DNA from: Microbacterium sulfonylureivorans
GTDB lineage: Bacteria > Actinomycetota > Actinomycetes > Actinomycetales > Microbacteriaceae
Assembly: GCF_003999995.1 (NCBI RefSeq)
Contig: NZ_RJAD01000001.1
Coordinates: forward strand, 1,116,001 to 1,180,000
Direction of reading: 5' to 3'
DNA length: 64,000 bases
Positions 24,020 through 32,667 of the stretch are shown piece by piece. Every line of letters begins with the position of its first letter. The first letter of the stretch is position 1. Both the position numbers and the translations under genes were made by a program. The notes under the pieces are model-generated. The model saw only the letters and a list, made by a program, of their open reading frames with translations. It was not told the origin of the DNA and searched no databases.

Positions 24020-26041
24020 ATGCCCCACGGACAGGTGCTGGAATTCTCAGGAGTGACGAAGCGGTTCGGCGCCGTCACTGCTGTCTCAGGCTTCACAGCA
24101 CGTGTCGAACCGGGGCTGGTCACCGGTTTCCTCGGGCCCAACGGTGCGGGCAAGACGACCTCGCTGCGCATCCTGCTGGGCCTGGTGCGCCCGACCGCCG
24201 GCGACGCCACGATCGGCGGCGTGCACTACGCGAAGCTGCGGCATCCGCTGCAGACGGTCGGCGCGGTGCTCGAGGCATCCAGCTTCCATCCCGGGCGCAC
24301 CGCGGCCGCGCACCTCACGGTGTACGCGCAGGCGGCCCGAATCCCGAAGACGCGCGTCGACGAGGTGCTCGGCCTGGTGGGTCTGGCGGATGCCGCCGGC
24401 CGCAAGGTCGGCGGGTTCTCCCTGGGCATGCGGCAGCGACTCGGGCTCGCGTATGCGCTGCTGGGCGACCCGGGCGTGCTCGTGCTCGACGAGCCGACGA
24501 ACGGACTCGATCCCGAGGGGATCAAGTGGATCCGCGGGTTCCTGCGTCAGCTCGCCCGCGAGGGACGGACGGTCCTGGTCTCGTCGCACCTGCTGACCGA
24601 GGTGCAGCAGACGGTCGACGCGCTGCTGATCATCGCGCAGGGTCGCCTGGTGTTCCAGGGCGGCCTCGACGAGCTCGTCGACCCGTCGGAGCAGGCGACC
24701 GTCGTCGACTCCGCAGACCGCGCGGCGCTGGCCGCGGCGCTCCGCGCCGCCGACGTGCCGTTCGAGGTCCTGCGCTCCGGACTCACGGTGCGGGGAATCG
24801 AGCCCGCCGCGGTCGGCCTCGCCGCTGCCGCCGCGGGTGTTCCGCTCTCGTCGCTGCACAAGCGCGGTCCGGCACTGGAAGAGGTGTTCCTCGACCTGGT
24901 GAACGGCACTCGACTGCACGCGAGCGCCTCGGGGACCGCGCTGAGCGACGTGATCCCCGCGATCGAGTCGGGCGCGATCGCCGTCGTCACGCCGGACGAC
25001 CGGGCACCGGATGCCGAGCCCGCCGTCGCCGCCGAGCCCGGCGTCGCTGCGGCCGGCGTCGCTGGGGGCGGCGTCGCCGAGGGGGCTTCGGCTCCCCAGG
25101 CGGACGATGACGATCTGCCCGATGCCGCCGACGCGGACACGGCGTCGGTCGCCGCGGAGCTCGACGGAGAGGGCGTGGCCGCCGGCGCGGCTGCCGCGGC
25201 CGGAGCCGCCGCCGGTGCGGTGTGGGCCGAGGAGCGGTTCGGATTGGATGATCCCGACCCCGACGCGCGGCCCGCCGCCTTCGCCGTGGCGAGCACCGGC
25301 GTGATCGATATCATCCCGACCGGGGCGCCGGTCGAGGGCGACGACGCGGGCGAGGCCGAGGCCGAGGCCGGCCAGCAGATCCCTGACGAGCCGCGACCCG
25401 ACGGCGGGGTGGAGGACGCCGACGCGGACGCCGATGCCGATGCCGATGACGCCGAGCTCTCCGACGACGACACGTTCGTGTCCGATGGCGACGACCGGCC
25501 GTGGGAGGACTACGTCAAGACCGATGCCGACCTCGAGGCGGACCGCTTCTTCGCCGCCTTCGACGCGGAGAAGGCGGCCGCTGCCGCTGCCGCCGCGGAG
25601 GCAGAGGCCGAGGTCGCCGCACGCGGCGGCGACGCACCCGCCGTCGACGGAGACGCTGCGGTCGCCGAGAGCGCGGGCGGCGACGCCCCGGCGGAGGCCG
25701 AAGGCGGGCCGGCGGTCGAACCGCACCCCGAAGGCGAGCCGGCGGTCGAACCGCACCCCGAAGGCGGGCAGCGCGCGACCGAACCGCACCCCGAAGGCGA
25801 GCCGGCGGTCGAGGGCAGGGTGGGCGACGAGTCCCCGGCCGAAGGCGAAGCGGTGCACGATCCGCAGAACGACTGGGGCAGCGACGCGCCTGCCCCGCCG
25901 GACGACGGCGGGGACGAGGCATCCGCTCACTCGCACGACACCGAGGACGACGGACTCGGCGCACTCGCGGACCTCTCCCCCGACTGGGTCGAGCACGACG
26001 TCCATGAGCACCGCGACGACGAAGGGGGTGAGCAGCGATGA
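24020..26041 (+). CDS. ABC transporter ATPase with long acidic C-terminal tail
   Basis: A 673-residue protein. Residues 1 to about 300 are a complete ABC-2-type exporter ATPase: Walker A GPNGAGKT, signature FSLGMRQRLGLA, Walker B VLVLDEPTNGLDP and the switch SSHL, ending LEEVFLDLVNGTRL. Residues about 310-673 are low-complexity, rich in Ala/Asp/Glu and predicted disordered, including AEAEAE, DADADADADD and a 30-bp tandem repeat encoding PAVEPHPEGE units. Such a tail is unusual for this family, which normally ends near residue 310. Start ATG 24020 is preceded by GAGAGGG; ATG 23993 is an alternative. The stop overlaps the permease start (ATGA). Confidence 0.85.
   Translation: MPHGQVLEFSGVTKRFGAVTAVSGFTARVEPGLVTGFLGPNGAGKTTSLRILLGLVRPTAGDATIGGVHYAKLRHPLQTVGAVLEASSFHPGRTAAAHLTVYAQAARIPKTRVDEVLGLVGLADAAGRKVGGFSLGMRQRLGLAYALLGDPGVLVLDEPTNGLDPEGIKWIRGFLRQLAREGRTVLVSSHLLTEVQQTVDALLIIAQGRLVFQGGLDELVDPSEQATVVDSADRAALAAALRAADVPFEVLRSGLTVRGIEPAAVGLAAAAAGVPLSSLHKRGPALEEVFLDLVNGTRLHASASGTALSDVIPAIESGAIAVVTPDDRAPDAEPAVAAEPGVAAAGVAGGGVAEGASAPQADDDDLPDAADADTASVAAELDGEGVAAGAAAAAGAAAGAVWAEERFGLDDPDPDARPAAFAVASTGVIDIIPTGAPVEGDDAGEAEAEAGQQIPDEPRPDGGVEDADADADADADDAELSDDDTFVSDGDDRPWEDYVKTDADLEADRFFAAFDAEKAAAAAAAAEAEAEVAARGGDAPAVDGDAAVAESAGGDAPAEAEGGPAVEPHPEGEPAVEPHPEGGQRATEPHPEGEPAVEGRVGDESPAEGEAVHDPQNDWGSDAPAPPDDGGDEASAHSHDTEDDGLGALADLSPDWVEHDVHEHRDDEGGEQR
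25698..25815 (+). repeat. Imperfect 30-bp tandem repeat in the ABC ATPase tail
   Basis: Copies begin at 25698, 25728, 25758 (33 bases) and 25791. Each encodes a variant of PEG(G/E)PAVEPH. The copies are nearly identical in DNA, suggesting recent expansion. Confidence 0.85.
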
Positions 26042-26856
26042 GCCTCACCGCAGCGACCCGCTCCGAGACCACCAAGCAGTTCTCCACCGTGATGTGGTGG
26101 CTCCTCGCGGTCGTCCTCGCCGTGTACGTCGGCTCCACGGCGGCCGCGCTCGGCTTCGTCTACGCGGCCGCGGCGACCGGCTCGCTCCCCGGCGACGCGC
26201 CCCCGCTGCCGGAGGACGGTCTCGCCGGGCTGCTCTACAGCACGGCGACGTCCGTCGGCTACGTCTTCCCTCTCCTCATCGGCACGCTGATGGTGACCGG
26301 CGAGTTCCGCCACAAGACGCTCACTCCCACATTCCTCGCGACGCCGCGGCGCGGTCTCGTGCTCTGGGCGAAGATCCTCGTCGGAGTCCTCCTGGGCGTG
26401 CTGTACGGCGTGATCGGGATCGCCGTGTCCGTCGGCGCCTCGGTGGGCTTCCTCACGGGCTTCGGCGTCGATGCCGAGCTGACGTCCGTCGACATCTGGG
26501 CACAGTTCGGTCGGATGCTGCTCGCTTACGTCCTGTGGGTCCTCATCGGCATCGGCGTGGGAGCGCTCGTCCGAAACCAGGTGGGCGCGATCGTCGGCGT
26601 CCTGGTGTTCACGCAGTTCATCGAGCCCGTGGCCCGACTGGCCGCGGCGTTCGTCGAGGGCCTGCCGGAGGTGACGCAGTACCTCCCGGGCGCCGCGAGC
26701 GACACGCTCGTCGGGGCCAGCGTGCTCGCGATGAGCATGTCGACCGGCGACGCCGGGACCATGGAGTGGTGGGCGGGCGGGGTCGTGCTGCTCGGCTACG
26801 CGGTGGTGCTCGTCCTGCTCGGGCACCTGTTCAGCTGGCGCCGCGACGTCAGCTGA
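26038..26856 (+). CDS. ABC-2 type transporter permease
   Basis: A 272-residue membrane protein with about six TM segments: WWLLAVVLAVYVGSTAAALGFVYAAA, SVGYVFPLLIGTLMVTGEFRHKT, VLWAKILVGVLLGVLYGVIGIAVSVGASVGF, MLLAYVLWVLIGIGVGALV, a fifth near the AIVGVLVF segment, and a final GGVVLLGYAVVLVLLGHLF. The TGEFRHKTLTPTFLATPRRG motif is typical of ABC-2 permeases paired with the preceding ATPase type. It overlaps that ATPase gene by four bases. The exported substrate is unknown. Confidence 0.9.
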   Translation: MSLTAATRSETTKQFSTVMWWLLAVVLAVYVGSTAAALGFVYAAAATGSLPGDAPPLPEDGLAGLLYSTATSVGYVFPLLIGTLMVTGEFRHKTLTPTFLATPRRGLVLWAKILVGVLLGVLYGVIGIAVSVGASVGFLTGFGVDAELTSVDIWAQFGRMLLAYVLWVLIGIGVGALVRNQVGAIVGVLVFTQFIEPVARLAAAFVEGLPEVTQYLPGAASDTLVGASVLAMSMSTGDAGTMEWWAGGVVLLGYAVVLVLLGHLFSWRRDVS

Positions 26857-26884
26857 CCCGGCAGACTGCCGGGCCCGCGCGGGG

Positions 26885-27349
26885 TCAGACCGCCGGAGCG
26901 GCCGCGGGCGCCTTGCGCGTACGCGGCTTCTTCGCGGGCGGGACCGGGATCGTGCCCGTCTCTGCCGCGATCTCGACGACGTCGGCGGCCTCGGCGGCGA
27001 CCTCGACCCGCAGCGCCTGCACGAGGGCGAGCCCATGACGGGTGGTGAGGATGACCCGCTGGAACTCCGGATGGCCGTCGAGGTCGATCACGACACTCGG
27101 GCGGTGACGGCGGATGATCGCGAAGTCCTCGCCGCCGGCCGACTTCCAGGTGCCCATCGCGACGACGCCGCGCAGGTGCGTACCGGGGCTCGGGATGCCT
27201 CGCAGCCACGTCCACGCGTCTTCGGTGAGCTGCACCTTGGCGATCGTGGAACGCTCGATCACGACATTCCCCTTGCGGAATGCCATCGCGCGCTCTGCCC
27301 CGGACAGCACGACTTCGAGCTGCGTGGAGTCGAGCAGCAGCGTGACCAT
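26885..27349 (-). CDS. Small PH-like domain protein, hypothetical
   Basis: A 154-residue cytoplasmic protein. The core, NVVIERSTIAKVQLTEDAWTWLRGIPSPGTHLRGVVAMGTWKSAGGEDFAIIRRHRPSVVIDLDGHPEFQRVILTTR, has the beta-strand spacing of bacterial PH-like domains. The C-terminus is a Lys/Arg/Pro/Ala tail (PPAKKPRTRKAPAAAP). Starts at ATG 27349, six bases from CAGACT. It is divergent from fbiC with only about 100 bases between starts, so the two promoters face each other. A role linked to F420 is not implied by sequence. Confidence 0.7.
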   Translation of the reverse strand: MVTLLLDSTQLEVVLSGAERAMAFRKGNVVIERSTIAKVQLTEDAWTWLRGIPSPGTHLRGVVAMGTWKSAGGEDFAIIRRHRPSVVIDLDGHPEFQRVILTTRHGLALVQALRVEVAAEAADVVEIAAETGTIPVPPAKKPRTRKAPAAAPAV

Positions 27350-27355
27350 GGGTCT

Positions 27356-27361
27356 AGTCTG
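27356..27361 (-). promoter_or_regulatory. Leaderless -10 of the PH-like gene
   Basis: CAGACT on the minus strand, six bases before ATG 27349. Confidence 0.4.
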
Positions 27362-27440
27362 CCAGCGGCCGCCCTCGCCGTCCGGCTCATTTGCTTACAG
27401 GAGGGCAACGATAGGCGGCGCCGCGCCGTGCGCACGGTGC

Positions 27441-27446
27441 GAGACT
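27441..27446 (+). promoter_or_regulatory. Leaderless -10 of fbiC
   Basis: GAGACT, six bases before GTG 27453; the same hexamer-spacing pattern precedes the HhH-GPD gene at 41792. Confidence 0.45.
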
Positions 27447-27452
27447 GGACCG

Positions 27453-30170
27453 GTGACCTCCGTGGCATCCTCCGTCGTCTCACCGCCGGAGACCGCCCGC
27501 GCCCTTGAGCGCGCGGCCGCCGGCGAGCGCCTCGACGCGCCCGATGCCGCCGCCCTCCTGGCGGCGACCGGGGCGGATCTCGACCGGCTTCTCGGCCTCG
27601 CCGGGGCGCTTCGCGACGCGGGGCTCGAGGCATCCGGCCGCCCCGGCGTGATCACCTACTCGCGCAAGGTGTTCGTCCCATTGACGACGCTGTGCCGCGA
27701 CCGCTGCCACTACTGCGTGTTCGTCGACACCCCCGGTCAGCTGCTGAAGAAGCGCAAGCCGGCGTTCATGTCGCCCGATCAGGTGCTCGCCGTCGTGCGG
27801 CAGGGTCGGGCGATGGGATGCAAGGAGGTGCTGCTGACCCTCGGCGACCGCCCCGAGGACCGCTGGCCCGAGGCCCGCGCGTGGCTCGACGAGCACGGAT
27901 TCGCATCCACGCTCGAATACGTCGGGCACATCGCCCGGCTCGTGACCGCCGAGACCGGACTGCTCGCCCACCTCAACCCCGGCGTGATGAGCGCGGACGA
28001 GCTGCGGATGCTGCGCCCCACCGCCCCCTCGATGGGCATGATGCTCGAGACGACGTCACGCCGTCTCTTCGAGGAGCCGGGGCAGGTGCACTTCGGGTCT
28101 CCCGACAAGGACCCCGCCCTGCGCCTCTCGGTGATCGACGCCGCCGGGCGGGAGCGGATCCCGTTCACGACGGGGATCCTCGTCGGGATCGGCGAGACGC
28201 TGCAGGACAGGGCGGAGTCGCTCGTCGCGATCCGCGACGCGCACGAACGTCACCGGGTCGACGGTCAGGGCCATGTGCAGGAGGTCATCGTCCAGAACTT
28301 CCGGGCGAAGCCGCGAACGGCGATGCAGGGCGCGCCCGACGCCGAGCTGCTCGAGTACGTCGCCGCCGTCGCCGTCGCGAGGCTCGTGATGGGCCCGCGG
28401 ATGCGGATCCAGGTGCCGCCGAACCTCTCCGACCCGGCGGAGTTCGACCTGCTCGTGCGCGCGGGGGCCGACGACTGGGGAGGCGTCTCGCCCCTCACGG
28501 CCGACCACGTCAACCCCGAGCGGCCGTGGCCGCACCTCGACGACCTCGCCCTGCGCACCGCCGAGCTGGGGTTCGAGCTGCGTGAGCGGCTCACCGCGCA
28601 GCCGGAGTTCGTGGTGGGCGCGCAGACCTGGATCGACCCGGCGATCCGGCCGGCCGTGGACGCTCTCGCCGACCCCGAGACCGGCCTGGCGGGCACGGGC
28701 GTGCCGTCCGTCGCGCTCACCACGCGCCCCGCTTCCCCCGCTTCCCCCGCTTCCTCCGTTTCGTGTCCCACTTCCCCCGCATCATGTCCCACTTCGTCCC
28801 GTTCTGACGCCGCCGAACCGGGACAAACCGGGACACGCACACCCGACAACACCACCCACCCGGGACAAACTGGGACACGCACACCCGACAACACCACCCA
28901 CCCGGGACAAACCGGGACACGCACACCCGACAGCGCCGCCGAACCGGGACAAACCGGGACACACACACCCGGCGACACCACCCACCCGGGACGAACCGGG
29001 ACACACACACCCGACAGCACCGCCGAACCGGGACAAACCGGGACACGGATGCCGCCGCCGCCACCGACACCGACACCGACGCGCGCCGCGCCGACGCGCG
29101 ACCGCAGCGTGTCGAGCCTCGCCGAGACCGCCGCCGCCAACCCCTTGGCGCTCGACGACGCCGAGTGGGCGCTGCTGCTCGAGGCGACCGGCGCAGACCT
29201 CGACGCGCTCACCTCGACGGCCGACGACGTGCGGCGGTACACCGTCGGCGAGGCCGTCAGCCTCGTCGTCAACCGCAATCTCACCTCGTCGGGTCTCCGC
29301 CGCACCGCGACCGCCGACCCTTCGACCTTCACCCTCGACGACGTCGCCGCCATCGCCGCCGACGCGTGGGACCTCGGGGCCACCGAGCTCTGCGTGCAGG
29401 GTCTGCTCCCGGCCGGCGAGGACCCGTCGGGGTACCTCGACATCGCCCGCGTGGTGAAGGACGCCGCCCCCGGCATCCACCTCCACGCATACCGCCCGCA
29501 GGACGTGCGCGACCTCGCAGACCGCAGCGGGCTCGGTCTCGACGGCGCTCTCGCGGCCATGCGCGACGCCGGCGTCGACACCGTCCCCGGCACGGGCGTG
29601 AAAGTGCTGAGCGAGCGCGTGCGCGCGCTCGTCGCGCCGGGCGACCTCGCGATCGACCTCTGGATCGAGGGCATCACCGCCGCGCACCGTGCCGGCCTCC
29701 GCTCCACGTCGGTGCTGTTCTACGGCCACGTCGAGACCGCGGCCGAGCGTGTCGCGCACCTGCGCGCGCTGCGCGCGATCCAGGACCGAGCCCGCGGATT
29801 CACCGAGTTCGTGCCCATCCCGCTCCCCGGCCCCGCCGGCGGCGTTCCGCTCGTCGCGGGGCGCGCCGCCCTCGACGAGCACCGGGCGATGGTCGCGGTG
29901 TCGCGGCTGCTGCTGTCGGGCAGCATCCCCCACGTGCAGATCCCGTGGACGCGCGTCGGGCGCGAGGCATCCGCCGTCCTCCTCCAGTCGGGCGGCGACG
30001 GCCTCGGCGGCACCCTGCTCGACGGGCGGGTGAAGCCCGCGGCGGGCATCGAGCACGGCCTCGAGCTGCCGGTGGCGGATGCCTCGGCCATCGCCGCACG
30101 TCTGTTCCGGCCGTTCCGCCTGCGCACGACCGACTACCGCGAGCCGCCGCGACGGGAGTCCGGCCGATGA
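27453..30170 (+). CDS. fbiC: FO synthase FbiC (CofG-CofH fusion) with a degenerate CofH half
   Basis: A 905-residue two-domain protein. The N-terminal CofG-type radical-SAM domain (to about residue 395) is intact, with Cys81-X3-Cys85-X2-Cys88 in TLCRDRCHYCVF, and should make the 5-deazaflavin ring of F420. The C-terminal half (from about residue 560) aligns along its length with CofH (VVNRN, ATELCVQG, STSVLFYGHVET, GFTEFVPIPLP, GDGLGGTL, GIEHG). But the segment that should carry CX3CX2C reads TSSGLRRTATADPST (residues 611-625, nt 29283-29327), shorter and without cysteine. It cannot bind the second cluster. The linker between the halves contains a 42-bp repeat. It starts the fbiC-BVMO-fgd-fbiD operon; the stop overlaps the next ATG. 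Confidence 0.9.
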   Translation: MTSVASSVVSPPETARALERAAAGERLDAPDAAALLAATGADLDRLLGLAGALRDAGLEASGRPGVITYSRKVFVPLTTLCRDRCHYCVFVDTPGQLLKKRKPAFMSPDQVLAVVRQGRAMGCKEVLLTLGDRPEDRWPEARAWLDEHGFASTLEYVGHIARLVTAETGLLAHLNPGVMSADELRMLRPTAPSMGMMLETTSRRLFEEPGQVHFGSPDKDPALRLSVIDAAGRERIPFTTGILVGIGETLQDRAESLVAIRDAHERHRVDGQGHVQEVIVQNFRAKPRTAMQGAPDAELLEYVAAVAVARLVMGPRMRIQVPPNLSDPAEFDLLVRAGADDWGGVSPLTADHVNPERPWPHLDDLALRTAELGFELRERLTAQPEFVVGAQTWIDPAIRPAVDALADPETGLAGTGVPSVALTTRPASPASPASSVSCPTSPASCPTSSRSDAAEPGQTGTRTPDNTTHPGQTGTRTPDNTTHPGQTGTRTPDSAAEPGQTGTHTPGDTTHPGRTGTHTPDSTAEPGQTGTRMPPPPPTPTPTRAAPTRDRSVSSLAETAAANPLALDDAEWALLLEATGADLDALTSTADDVRRYTVGEAVSLVVNRNLTSSGLRRTATADPSTFTLDDVAAIAADAWDLGATELCVQGLLPAGEDPSGYLDIARVVKDAAPGIHLHAYRPQDVRDLADRSGLGLDGALAAMRDAGVDTVPGTGVKVLSERVRALVAPGDLAIDLWIEGITAAHRAGLRSTSVLFYGHVETAAERVAHLRALRAIQDRARGFTEFVPIPLPGPAGGVPLVAGRAALDEHRAMVAVSRLLLSGSIPHVQIPWTRVGREASAVLLQSGGDGLGGTLLDGRVKPAAGIEHGLELPVADASAIAARLFRPFRLRTTDYREPPRRESGR
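28785..28835. repeat. Imperfect inverted repeat inside fbiC linker
   Basis: The left arm 28785-28804 (TGTCCCACTTCGTCCCGTTC) is nearly complementary to the right arm 28815-28835, with a 10-base loop. Another TGTCCCACTT copy lies just upstream near 28764. Confidence 0.65.
28809..29060 (+). repeat. Six 42-bp tandem repeats in the fbiC linker
   Basis: Units start at 28809, 28851, 28893, 28935, 28977 and 29019. They encode 14-residue blocks of the form (AA/TT)(E/H)PGQTGTRTPDN, residues 453-536. Each contains two CGGGACA motifs at the DNA level. No reading-frame change is introduced. Confidence 0.95.
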
Positions 30171-31657
30171 TGCCCTCCACGACGCGGGTCGAGGTCGCGA
30201 TCGTCGGGGCCGGCTTCGCGGGCCTCGGCATGGCGATCGCCCTGCGCCGTTCGGGCCGGGAGGACTTCGTCGTGCTCGAACGGGCCGCCTCGCTCGGGGG
30301 GACGTGGCGCGACAACACGTATCCGGGCGTCGCGTGCGACGTGCCCTCGCACCTGTACGGCTTCGCGTCGCACCCGAATCCTGACTGGTCGGGCACGTAC
30401 GCGCAGGGGTCGGAGATCCACGCCTACCTCGAGCGCGTCGCCGCCGTCGAGGGTCTCGGTGACCGGCTGCGGCTGGGCACGGCGATGCAGTCCGCGGACT
30501 GGGATGCCGAGCACGAGGTGTGGCGGGTCGGGACGTCGGACGGCACCGTGGTCGCCGATGCCCTCGTGCTCGCGTGCGGGCGCCTGACCGAGCCGTCGAT
30601 CCCCGACATCGCGGGCCTCGGTACGTTCACGGGACCGCTTTTCCACACCGCCCGCTGGGATCACGCCGCCCGGCTGGGCGGGGCCCGCGTCGCCGTGGTC
30701 GGCACGGGCGCCAGCGCGGTCCAGCTCGTCCCCGAGCTCGCCCGCACGGCGGCGCACGTGACGCTGTTCCAGCGGACTCCCGCGTGGATCGTGCCGCGCG
30801 GCGGGACGGCCTACACCGACGCGGAGCGCGCCGGCTTCGCCGCCGAGCCGGCCGGGCTCGCCGGGCTCCGCGCGGACCTCTACGCCGAAGGCGAGGCCCG
30901 GTTCGCGTCACGGTCCGGGGATGCCGCAGCCTCCGCGTCCGCGCGCGCGATCGCCCTCGCCCACCTCGAGGCGCACGTCGCCGACCCGGCGCTGCGCGCG
31001 GCGCTCACGCCCGACTACGCGTTCGGCTGCAAGCGCGTGCTGCTGTCGGACGAGTTCTATCCGGCCGTCGCCTCCGACACGGTGACCCTGGTCCCGGACG
31101 CCCTCGCCTCGGTCGAGGGATCGACGCTCGTCGCGGCCGACGGCACACGGCACGAGGCCGACGCGATCGTGCTCGCAACCGGCTTCGCCTCGACGCGGCA
31201 GCCCTATGCCGACCTCGTGCGCGGCGAGAGCGGCGCGACGCTCGACGGGCACTGGTCGCGGGGCATGACGTCATTCGCCTCGACGGTGGTCGCCGGCTTC
31301 CCCAACCTGTTCGTGCTCAACGGCCCGAACGCATCGCTCGGCCACTCGTCGTCGGTCCTCATGATCGAGGAGCAGGCCGCCTACGCGGTGCGCGCGCTCG
31401 ACCTGCGCGAGACGATCGGCGGCGTGCTGCGCGTGCAGGCGTCGGCTGAAGCCGCGTACACCGACGAGATCGCCGCGGCCGCGGCATCCACGCCCTGGAT
31501 CACCGGCGGATGCCGCAACTGGTACGTCGACGAGCGCTCGGGGCGGCTCACGCTGCTGTGGCCGGGCACCGTCGACGCGTTCCGAGCGCGGCTCGCCCGG
31601 GCCGACGGCTCGGAGTTCTCGGCGCTTCCGGCGCCGCTCGAGAGGAGACTCGCATGA
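30167..31657 (+). CDS. Baeyer-Villiger-type flavin monooxygenase
   Basis: A 496-residue FAD/NADPH monooxygenase. It has an N-terminal FAD site GAGFAGLGMA, the GGTWRDNTYPGVACDVPSHLY segment typical of class I BVMOs, the fingerprint FxGxxxHxxxW as Phe154-Thr-Gly156...His160...Trp164, an NADPH site GTGASAVQL, and the late ATGF motif. It would insert oxygen next to ketones or hydroxylate substrates in the cytoplasm. It overlaps fbiC upstream and fgd downstream by four bases each, so it is embedded in the F420 operon although the family uses FAD. Its substrate is unknown. Confidence 0.9.
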   Translation: MMPSTTRVEVAIVGAGFAGLGMAIALRRSGREDFVVLERAASLGGTWRDNTYPGVACDVPSHLYGFASHPNPDWSGTYAQGSEIHAYLERVAAVEGLGDRLRLGTAMQSADWDAEHEVWRVGTSDGTVVADALVLACGRLTEPSIPDIAGLGTFTGPLFHTARWDHAARLGGARVAVVGTGASAVQLVPELARTAAHVTLFQRTPAWIVPRGGTAYTDAERAGFAAEPAGLAGLRADLYAEGEARFASRSGDAAASASARAIALAHLEAHVADPALRAALTPDYAFGCKRVLLSDEFYPAVASDTVTLVPDALASVEGSTLVAADGTRHEADAIVLATGFASTRQPYADLVRGESGATLDGHWSRGMTSFASTVVAGFPNLFVLNGPNASLGHSSSVLMIEEQAAYAVRALDLRETIGGVLRVQASAEAAYTDEIAAAAASTPWITGGCRNWYVDERSGRLTLLWPGTVDAFRARLARADGSEFSALPAPLERRLA

Positions 31658-32667
31658 CCGTTCCCCTGCGCTTCGGGTACAAGGCCTCGGCCGAGCAGTT
31701 CGGCCCGACCGAGCTGCTCGACTACGCGATCCTCGCGGAGGAGGTCGGGTTCGACTCGGTCTTCATCTCGGACCACCTGCAGCCCTGGCTGCACGAGGGC
31801 GGTCACGCGCCGGCATCCGTCCCGTGGCTCGGCGCCCTGGGCGCGAAGACCTCGAAGGTGCTGATCGGCACGTCGGTGCTCACGCCGACGTTCCGCTACA
31901 ACCCCACCGTCGTCGCGCAGGACTTCGCGACGCTCGGCGTGATGTACCCCGGGCGCGTGATCCTCGGCGTCGGGACCGGCGAGGCGCTGAACGAGGCGAA
32001 CCTCGGCATCGCGTGGCCCGACCCGCCGGAGCGGTTCCAGCGGTTGAAGGAGGCGATCGGCCTCATCCGCCGGCTGTGGTCCGAGGACCGCGTGAACTTC
32101 GAAGGCACGTACTACACGGCCCGCAACATCACGATCTACGACAAGCTCGACCAGCCGGTGCCGATCTACATCGGCGCGGCCGGGCCGGCCGCGACGCGCC
32201 TCGCCGGGCGCATCGCCGACGGCTTCATCACGACGAGCGGCAAGAAGCGCGAGCTCTACACGGAGACGCTCCTCCCCGCCCTCGAGGACGGCCTGTCGAA
32301 GGCCGGGCGCGCGCCGGACGCGATCGACACGCTCATCGAGGTGAAGGTCTCGCTCGACACGTCGCTCGCCGCCGCGCAGGAGAAGACGCGCTTCTGGGCG
32401 CCGCTGGCCCTCACGCCCGACGAGAAGATGGGCGTCGACGACCCGATCGAGATGCAGCGCCTCGGCGAAGCGCTCCCGATCGAGCGCGCCGCGTCGCGCT
32501 TCATCGTGTCGGACGATCCTGACGAGCATGTCGAGAAGATCGGCTGGTACATCGGCCTCGGCTTCCGCCACCTCGTCTTCCACGACCCCGGGCACGACCA
32601 GGCCGCGTTCCTGCGCCGGTACGGCGAGGAGATCCTGCCGCGCCTGCGCGCGAAGTACGGCGCGTGA
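31654..32667 (+). CDS. fgd: F420-dependent glucose-6-phosphate dehydrogenase
   Basis: A 337-residue LLM-type TIM-barrel enzyme that oxidises glucose 6-phosphate and reduces F420. It matches the mycobacterial FGD pattern closely: LRFGYKASAEQFGPTELLDYA, SDHLQPW, HAPASVPWLGALG, LIGTSVLTPTFRYNPTVVAQDFATLG, GVGTGEALNE, and the C-terminal IDDPIEMQRLGEALPIE-type segment and LVFHDPGHDQ. The length matches FGD. ATG 31654 overlaps the BVMO stop (ATGA) and the 3' end overlaps fbiD. It would regenerate F420H2 for reductases elsewhere in the cell. Confidence 0.94.
   Translation: MTVPLRFGYKASAEQFGPTELLDYAILAEEVGFDSVFISDHLQPWLHEGGHAPASVPWLGALGAKTSKVLIGTSVLTPTFRYNPTVVAQDFATLGVMYPGRVILGVGTGEALNEANLGIAWPDPPERFQRLKEAIGLIRRLWSEDRVNFEGTYYTARNITIYDKLDQPVPIYIGAAGPAATRLAGRIADGFITTSGKKRELYTETLLPALEDGLSKAGRAPDAIDTLIEVKVSLDTSLAAAQEKTRFWAPLALTPDEKMGVDDPIEMQRLGEALPIERAASRFIVSDDPDEHVEKIGWYIGLGFRHLVFHDPGHDQAAFLRRYGEEILPRLRAKYGA

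Noticed and set aside
28809..29060. CRISPR-like array
   Set aside because: The units are direct tandem copies without unique spacers and lie in frame inside fbiC.
29283..29327. Frameshift explanation for the missing CofH cysteines
   Set aside because: The frame is continuous on both sides, and the flanking residues VVNRN and FTLDDV keep register; no alternative frame in this stretch supplies CX3CX2C.
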